From Myxococcales bacterium (GTDB lineage: Bacteria > Myxococcota > Polyangia > HGW-17 > SLPX01): a stretch of DNA of 10,618 nucleotides. How positions within the stretch are numbered: the stretch's first letter is position 1; every line of letters begins with the position of its first letter. The position numbers were made by a program, and so were the translations under genes. The stretch is from positions 1 through 10,618 of the forward strand of contig SLPX01000388.1 in assembly GCA_007131745.1 (NCBI GenBank), given 5' to 3'. The notes beneath the pieces were generated by a model, which ran no database searches, had not been told where the DNA came from, and saw only the letters and a list, made by a program, of their open reading frames with translations. This document shows positions 6,451 to 10,618 of the stretch, piece after piece.

Positions 6451-7416
6451 ATGGGTAATGTTCTTGTTTTTATGGAAGTTGAAAAAGGCAAAGTGAAAAG
6501 CGGATCCTTAAACGGCGTATCCTGCGCCCACGTTCTGGCCGAAAAAGCAGGCGGCGAAGTTTACGGCCTCTGCATCGGCTCGGGAATCGACGAAGCCGCA
6601 AAAAACGCTGCAGCCTATGTTAAAAAAGTATACACCGCTGACGCGGACGGACTCAAAACATACATGGCGGAAACCTGGGCCCCAGTCGTAACCAAGGCCG
6701 TAGCCGAAAGCGGCTCGGACTTCCTCGTGGGCACAGCCACCAACACCGCAAAAGATCTCTTCCCCCGCGTCACCGCGCTGCTCGACTGCGCAATGGCTTC
6801 TGAAATCATCGAAGTGCTTGAAACCAAAAAATACAAACGCCCCACGAACGCGGGCAATGCCATCGCCACGGTGGAAGTCATGACCGATAAGGTCACCATC
6901 ACGGCCAGGCAGACCGAATTCGATCCGGCCGAACCCGCATCCGCTCCCGGCGAAATCGTCAAGCTCGAACTACCCGAGCTGAACACCCTCGGCGCGGAAG
7001 TCGTGGAGATCAAACTCTCCGAAAGCTCCCGCCCCGACCTGGGAGACGCAAAAGTCGTCGTGGCCGGCGGCCGCGGCCTCAAGACGAAAGAAAACTTCGG
7101 AAAGCTTGAAGAACTCGCCGACATCCTCGGCGCAGCGGTCGGCGCCACCCGCTCCGCGGTCGACGCGGGCTTCGTGTCAAACGACCTCCAGGTCGGACAA
7201 ACCGGCCGCGTGGTCGCGCCCGACCTCTACATCGCGGTCGGCATTTCAGGCGCGATCCAGCACATCGCGGGCATGAAGGGCTCCAAGGTCATCGTGGCCG
7301 TCAACAAAGACGAAGAAGCCCCAATCTTCGAAGTAGCGGACTACGGCCTCGTCGACACCTGGGAAAAATCCCTGGAACCCATCATGGCCGGAATCCAAAA
7401 GATCCAGGCCGGCTGA
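6451..7416 (+). CDS. etfA: Electron transfer flavoprotein subunit alpha
   Basis: A 321-residue protein from ATG 6451, with AAAAGGAG 7 bases upstream. It is the FAD-binding large subunit that pairs with EtfB. The N-terminal domain (1-190) is followed by the conserved C-terminal FAD domain: VAGGRGLK (204-211), [11 protein letters not shown] (230-240), [12 protein letters not shown] (247-258), the signature [13 protein letters not shown] (259-271) and DYGLVDTW (297-304). All residues expected for FAD contact in this family appear present. There is no N-terminal ferredoxin extension as found in some anaerobe homologues. It ends 4 bp before the hydrolase start, so the three genes are probably one transcript. 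Confidence 0.97.
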   Translation: MGNVLVFMEVEKGKVKSGSLNGVSCAHVLAEKAGGEVYGLCIGSGIDEAAKNAAAYVKKVYTADADGLKTYMAETWAPVVTKAVAESGSDFLVGTATNTAKDLFPRVTALLDCAMASEIIEVLETKKYKRPTNAGNAIATVEVMTDKVTITARQTEFDPAEPASAPGEIVKLELPELNTLGAEVVEIKLSESSRPDLGDAKVVVAGGRGLKTKENFGKLEELADILGAAVGATRSAVDAGFVSNDLQVGQTGRVVAPDLYIAVGISGAIQHIAGMKGSKVIVAVNKDEEAPIFEVADYGLVDTWEKSLEPIMAGIQKIQAG

Positions 7417-7420
7417 TCGT

Positions 7421-8401
7421 ATGCCGGACATCTTGATCCAGGGTGTTCGGCTCTCTTATCGCAGCCGATCCCCCAGACCCCCAAAATCCCCAACAAAATC
7501 AAGCTCAAAATCCTCCTCCGTCCCCACAAAATCCACAAAATCCATTCCAACAAAATCCTCCTCCGTCCCCATTCTGCTCATACACGGCGCCGCCTCATCC
7601 GCCCGGATCTGGCTCCACCAGCTTGGCCCCCTCTCAAAACACACCACCGTCATCGCAATCGATCTGCCCAACCACGGAGACTCCCGGGCAAAACCCACAA
7701 CCCCCTGTAATTCCGCCAAAAACCCCGGCTCCGTCCCCAAAATCCCAAAAAACCCCGGCTCCGTCCCCAAAAATCCCTCCGTCCCCAAATCCCAAAATCT
7801 CCTCCCCCTGGAAGAAGTCTCCATTCCCCGGTACGCGTCTTTCGTAACCGACTTAATCCAGGCTCTCCAACTCCCACCTTGCATACTCGTGGGCCATTCC
7901 ATGGGCGGCGCGGTCGCGATGCAGGCCGCACTCCAATCTCCCCCCCAAATCGCGGGCCTCTTTCTCGCTGCAACCGCCCACCTCCTCCCCGTCTCCCCCA
8001 AACTCTTCGAACTCCTCGCTAACGACACCGAATCCCTCTCCGCGTTCTCCTCGTTTGCAGTCCGCCGGGCGTTTTCTCCTTCCACCCCCCGCACCATTGT
8101 AGAAAAATGGTTGTCCCAGCCGATCCTCGTAAACCGTCTAACCGCGTACGCTGACTTCAAAGCCTGCAACGAATTCGACATCTCCTCCAAACTCGAAGAT
8201 CTCGCGGCACTCAACATCCCCACCCGAATCCTCTGGGGCGAAGACGAATCCATGGTCCCCCGCGACCGTGTAGAAACCCTCGCGCTCAAACTCACCCAAG
8301 GCAACTTCCACATCCTGCAAAACACCGGTCACATGCTCTTCCAAGAAGCCCCCGAAGAAACCACCACCCTCGTCCTGGATTTCCTGCTCTCTACAGGTTG
8401 A
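7421..8401 (+). CDS. Alpha/beta-hydrolase with two repeat-derived low-complexity insertions
   Basis: A 326-residue protein starting at ATG 7421, four bases after etfA. Catalytic features of the alpha/beta-hydrolase fold are present in order: oxyanion HGAA (55-58), DLPNHGDS (81-88), nucleophile elbow GHSMGG with Ser 160, acid Asp 275 in WGEDESMVP, and His 304 in NTGHMLF. Typical members are about 260-280 residues; the surplus lies in two Ser/Pro/Lys-rich stretches, residues about 15-49 and 91-128, in surface loops on either side of the oxyanion and strand-4 region. Both are rich in SVP tripeptides encoded by TCCGTCCCC. The triad is intact, so the enzyme is probably active. The substrate is unknown; esters, lactones or thioesters are all possible. 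Third-position C is very frequent, giving a C-rich coding strand unlike etfBA. Confidence 0.92.
   Translation: MPDILIQGVRLSYRSRSPRPPKSPTKSSSKSSSVPTKSTKSIPTKSSSVPILLIHGAASSARIWLHQLGPLSKHTTVIAIDLPNHGDSRAKPTTPCNSAKNPGSVPKIPKNPGSVPKNPSVPKSQNLLPLEEVSIPRYASFVTDLIQALQLPPCILVGHSMGGAVAMQAALQSPPQIAGLFLAATAHLLPVSPKLFELLANDTESLSAFSSFAVRRAFSPSTPRTIVEKWLSQPILVNRLTAYADFKACNEFDISSKLEDLAALNIPTRILWGEDESMVPRDRVETLALKLTQGNFHILQNTGHMLFQEAPEETTTLVLDFLLSTG
7506..7571 (+). repeat. TCCGTCCCC repeat cluster 1 inside the hydrolase gene
   Basis: Two identical 21-bp blocks at 7506-7526 and 7551-7571, period 45, each centred on AATCCTCCTCCGTCCCC. The nonamers are at 7517-7525 and 7562-7570. Both are in the gene's frame as Ser-Val-Pro, and the spacer consists of AAAATCC-type units giving Lys, Ser, Thr and Pro. 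Confidence 0.85.
7718..7786 (+). repeat. TCCGTCCCC repeat cluster 2 inside the hydrolase gene
   Basis: Two copies of a 30-bp unit containing AACCCCGGCTCCGTCCCCAA (starting near 7721 and 7751), then a shorter third unit. Nonamers are at 7730, 7760 and 7778. They encode KNPGSVPKIP, KNPGSVPKNP and SVPK, so this is a 10-residue tandem peptide repeat. Confidence 0.85.
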
Positions 8402-8405
8402 TCCG

Positions 8406-8936
8406 CTATAACTTGGTTAACCCGTTCTTTTGTGAACTGATCCGCGACACACGGTAAGATTTCATGTGCTTGTTCCATGTTGCGATATTAAAAACCCCAC
8501 AACCCGCAACTATTTGTCTTTTCCACACCCTCGGCACCGAGCCGTTACATGGAAGTTTGCGTTTGAGATCGTCGATTCAAATCGCCAACTCTGCTTCCGT
8601 AAGCGTATCCATCGCTATCAGGACATAGTAGTAGATCGGTTTTTCCGCCTTACCTGATGCCCACTCATACAGAAAAGAATCCCTGTATTTATACTTGAAA
8701 TCCTCATCAATATTGCCGGACAGAAATTTCTCTACAAATTCCCTTTCATTTCCTGATTTGCTGTCCGGATTTTGAGGATCTTTGAATTCGATAAAAAAAC
8801 TTCTGTCTTTAAGTTCAACAATAAAATCAACGGCCTTCATGCAATGGGAGAGTCCGTGACTTGAATCATCAAACTTTCTCGCTTTGACGCCGGGTGGAAT
8901 CTTAATTTCAAGATCGCCTTCAGAAAGCACGGTCAT
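8406..8936 (-). pseudogene. Nuclease-like partner of the ATPase, interrupted by one in-frame TGA
   Basis: Translation from ATG 8936 gives 119 residues to a TGA at 8577-8579. The same frame then stays open for 56 codons to a TAG at 8406-8408, four bases from the convergent hydrolase stop. This read-through segment is protein-like: DDLKRKLP, then WKRQIVAGCGVFN and TWNKHM. Restored length is 176 codons. AVDF with Asp 37 and IEFKD with Glu 50 and Lys 52 fit a PD-(D/E)XK nuclease core (D-x12-E-x-K); this is a motif reading, not a proven match. The start overlaps the ATPase stop as ATGA, so the two are translationally coupled. A single substitution, for example CGA to TGA, would explain the break. 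The short 119-residue form could still fold with its core motif. Sec recoding is less likely, as no good SECIS hairpin lies directly after the TGA. Confidence 0.7.
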
Positions 8937-9952
8937 GCGTTCCCCCTCAAGCTTCTCTTGATTTCACGATCATACAAATCCGTATATGCCTCGGCTATAG
9001 CGTTGGGATGAATTCCTTGATAATCGCCGATTGTGTCACAAACAATTTCTCCTGTTCGCTTGTCCCGGTAAAGCGAATGAAACTTGATATTATCATCTTC
9101 TTTTTTTCTCAGCTCAAGCTCCTTCAGAACCACATAATCGTGCGTCGCAAGAAAAACCTGAACCCCTGCACGCTGAAGTTCCAGAATGATCTCCATAACC
9201 ACCCCGAACAGTTTCGGGTTTAGGTTTGTCTCAGGTTCATCCCAAAACAGAACCGAACCGTTCAACAAAGTTCCGTTTTGTATCAACACCCAGAGCAACC
9301 CCAGTTTCCGAATGCCTTCAGCGAGCAGCGAGAATTCCAAATTCCCCTGCTTGTTTCTCAAGAAAAACTCTTCTTCTTTGATGGCAACCTTCCCATCAAT
9401 GGCTTTTTGCAGTGTGGCCAAAAGTTTTTTGCGCACACTGTCGGTCGGCCCGCGCAATGCCGGCCTGTATGCACGATCCAAAATGTCGGAATAGATTTCT
9501 TCAAAGTGGATCTCCCTCTGGGAATACAGCGACCGAAATCCCGGCCCGTTCGACAACATCTCCTTGACCGGAATATAAACGCTTTCTATGGGAGATTCGC
9601 TCCACTTGGCAACATGGCTAAGGTCGGCGCTTTCGGCCTGTTTATCATGATTCGAAAAAGACGCTCCAATCCTGGTTTTTCCGCGAAATATTTCGACCGT
9701 ACACCGCGAACTTGTTTTCTTGCGTTTAACCAGCCTCCCCAACGCCCGCCCCGAAGGCAGGAAGTTACGGATCAGTTTCTCTGCAAAGTTGAGTCTTGTC
9801 TTGGTGATATCACAGGCCGCGTAGACCACTTTCATCAAATGAGTTTTTCCGGTCGCGTTCGTTCCCACAAACACATTGATACCTGGAGACACATCCAGCA
9901 CAAGTTGCTCAAAAGCCGTAAATCTCTCCAGTTTTACTTTCGATATAACCAT
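8933..9952 (-). CDS. AAA-type ABC-like ATPase (AAA15/OLD-like) of a two-gene module
   Basis: A 339-residue protein from ATG 9952, with GGAGG 6 bases upstream. The N-terminus, MVISKVKLERFTAFEQLVL, is typical of RecF/SMC-like and AAA15 ATPases that link a short N-terminal strand to the P-loop. Walker A is GTNATGKT (30-37), a signature-like LLAEGIRKLG at 209-218, Walker B VLFWDEP with Asp 238 and Glu 239, and the switch His 271 in FLATHD. All ATPase residues are intact. There is no TOPRIM or nuclease domain in the protein itself. Its partner, the interrupted nuclease-like gene, overlaps it by four bases. This arrangement resembles known defence pairs of an ABC-like ATPase plus an effector such as Septu, though the effector here differs. 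A DNA-repair or toxin-like role cannot be excluded. Confidence 0.9.
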   Translation of the reverse strand: MVISKVKLERFTAFEQLVLDVSPGINVFVGTNATGKTHLMKVVYAACDITKTRLNFAEKLIRNFLPSGRALGRLVKRKKTSSRCTVEIFRGKTRIGASFSNHDKQAESADLSHVAKWSESPIESVYIPVKEMLSNGPGFRSLYSQREIHFEEIYSDILDRAYRPALRGPTDSVRKKLLATLQKAIDGKVAIKEEEFFLRNKQGNLEFSLLAEGIRKLGLLWVLIQNGTLLNGSVLFWDEPETNLNPKLFGVVMEIILELQRAGVQVFLATHDYVVLKELELRKKEDDNIKFHSLYRDKRTGEIVCDTIGDYQGIHPNAIAEAYTDLYDREIKRSLRGNA

Positions 9953-10368
9953 TGTTTTCCTCCAGGAAAAGAAACCCTGCCTTCCCGCACAAGTTTGTCA
10001 AGCAGCGACCAGCGACCTTTGCTTACCTATCTCGTGACCCTATCACCCGGCAATCTCCGGCAATCTGATGACCTGAATTCTCAAACATGCACCGTTCTCT
10101 TCCACGCTTCGCCGGTCCATGCAGCCGTTTAGCGGACATCTCATGCCAAGGATGCAGTATGCAGTGATTGCTGTTTATTGTCATACGTTTTTTGCGGCAA
10201 ACGCCATGCCTCCGACACAAACACATTGCCTTGCCCCCCAATCAACCGAAAACTATCCAAAACCAACCAAAACCATCGAAAACCTTTGCCCATTTCCTTA
10301 CAAGTGCTAAATTTCAATATCGGATCAAATCGGATCCCAATCAAAAAACCGGAGGAGAATTGTCCCAT
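9953..10368. other. Gene-free intergenic region between divergent units
   Basis: The region separates the minus-strand ATPase from the plus-strand gene at 10369 and should hold both promoters. Seen are a 7-bp tandem AGCGACC (10004-10017), a 10-bp tandem CCGGCAATCT (10048-10067) and a minus-strand TTGACA at 9996-10001 without a good -10 box. A stretch rich in CCAAAACC lies near 10256-10280. No RNA gene or convincing terminator was recognised. Confidence 0.5.

Positions 10369-10618
<250 letters not shown>

Noticed and set aside
7456..8325. Long minus-strand open frame antisense to the hydrolase with GTEEDF repeats
   Set aside because: The repeats are the complement of the TCCGTCCCC clusters, and the plus frame has a complete catalytic triad.
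8402..8460. Terminator between the convergent hydrolase and nuclease-like genes
   Set aside because: Only GGTTAACC is palindromic and there is no T-tract or stable stem.
8577..8579. TGA as a selenocysteine codon
   Set aside because: The only small hairpin, CTCGG/CCGAG, lies more than 30 bases after the TGA and has a two-base loop, unlike a bacterial SECIS. The position also lacks a redox motif.

Overview
The window looks like a contig piece from a Gram-negative bacterium with an outer membrane, most likely one of the deltaproteobacterial lineages. The evidence is three secreted or lipidated envelope proteins, one carrying paired Cys-rich modules of a style common in those lineages, plus an etfB-etfA operon. 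The lineage call is an inference and no taxonomic marker gene is present. Dispersed short repeats are unusually abundant.

Layout. (1) 3-122: the C-terminal end of a plus-strand gene, meeting a minus-strand beta-barrel lipoprotein gene (176-952) head-on. A small inverted-repeat element (97-202) lies between them and supplies the last codons and the stop of both. (2) 1035-3167: a large minus-strand lipoprotein of unknown family. (3) 3168-3852: a gene-free, repeat-rich stretch with two copies of a 49-bp repeat, a 78-bp tandem duplication and palindromes. (4) 3853-5208: a minus-strand lipoprotein with two 8-Cys modules and a propeller-like C-terminal region. (5) 5209-5588: two more repeat copies, a possible promoter and a leader hairpin for the next operon. 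(6) 5589-8401: etfB, etfA and an alpha/beta hydrolase in one tight plus-strand operon. The hydrolase carries two low-complexity insertions built from the nonamer TCCGTCCCC, which also occurs in the intergenic region near 3.4-3.8 kb. (7) 8406-9952: a minus-strand two-gene module, an AAA ATPase translationally coupled to a small nuclease-like protein whose reading frame is broken by one in-frame TGA. (8) 9953-10368: gene-free. (9) 10369-end: the start of an unrecognised plus-strand gene that runs into a poly-C tract, which is probably an assembly artefact.

How it works together: EtfB and EtfA form the FAD-containing electron transfer flavoprotein that collects electrons from acyl-CoA or related dehydrogenases. 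The hydrolase is co-transcribed, but its substrate cannot be read from sequence. The ATPase and nuclease-like pair resembles two-gene defence modules and appears to be decaying or recoded. The most interesting signals are the repeats that have become part of protein-coding sequence: a palindromic repeat giving gene ends a common MVSDT tail, and a nonamer family that has expanded in frame inside an enzyme.
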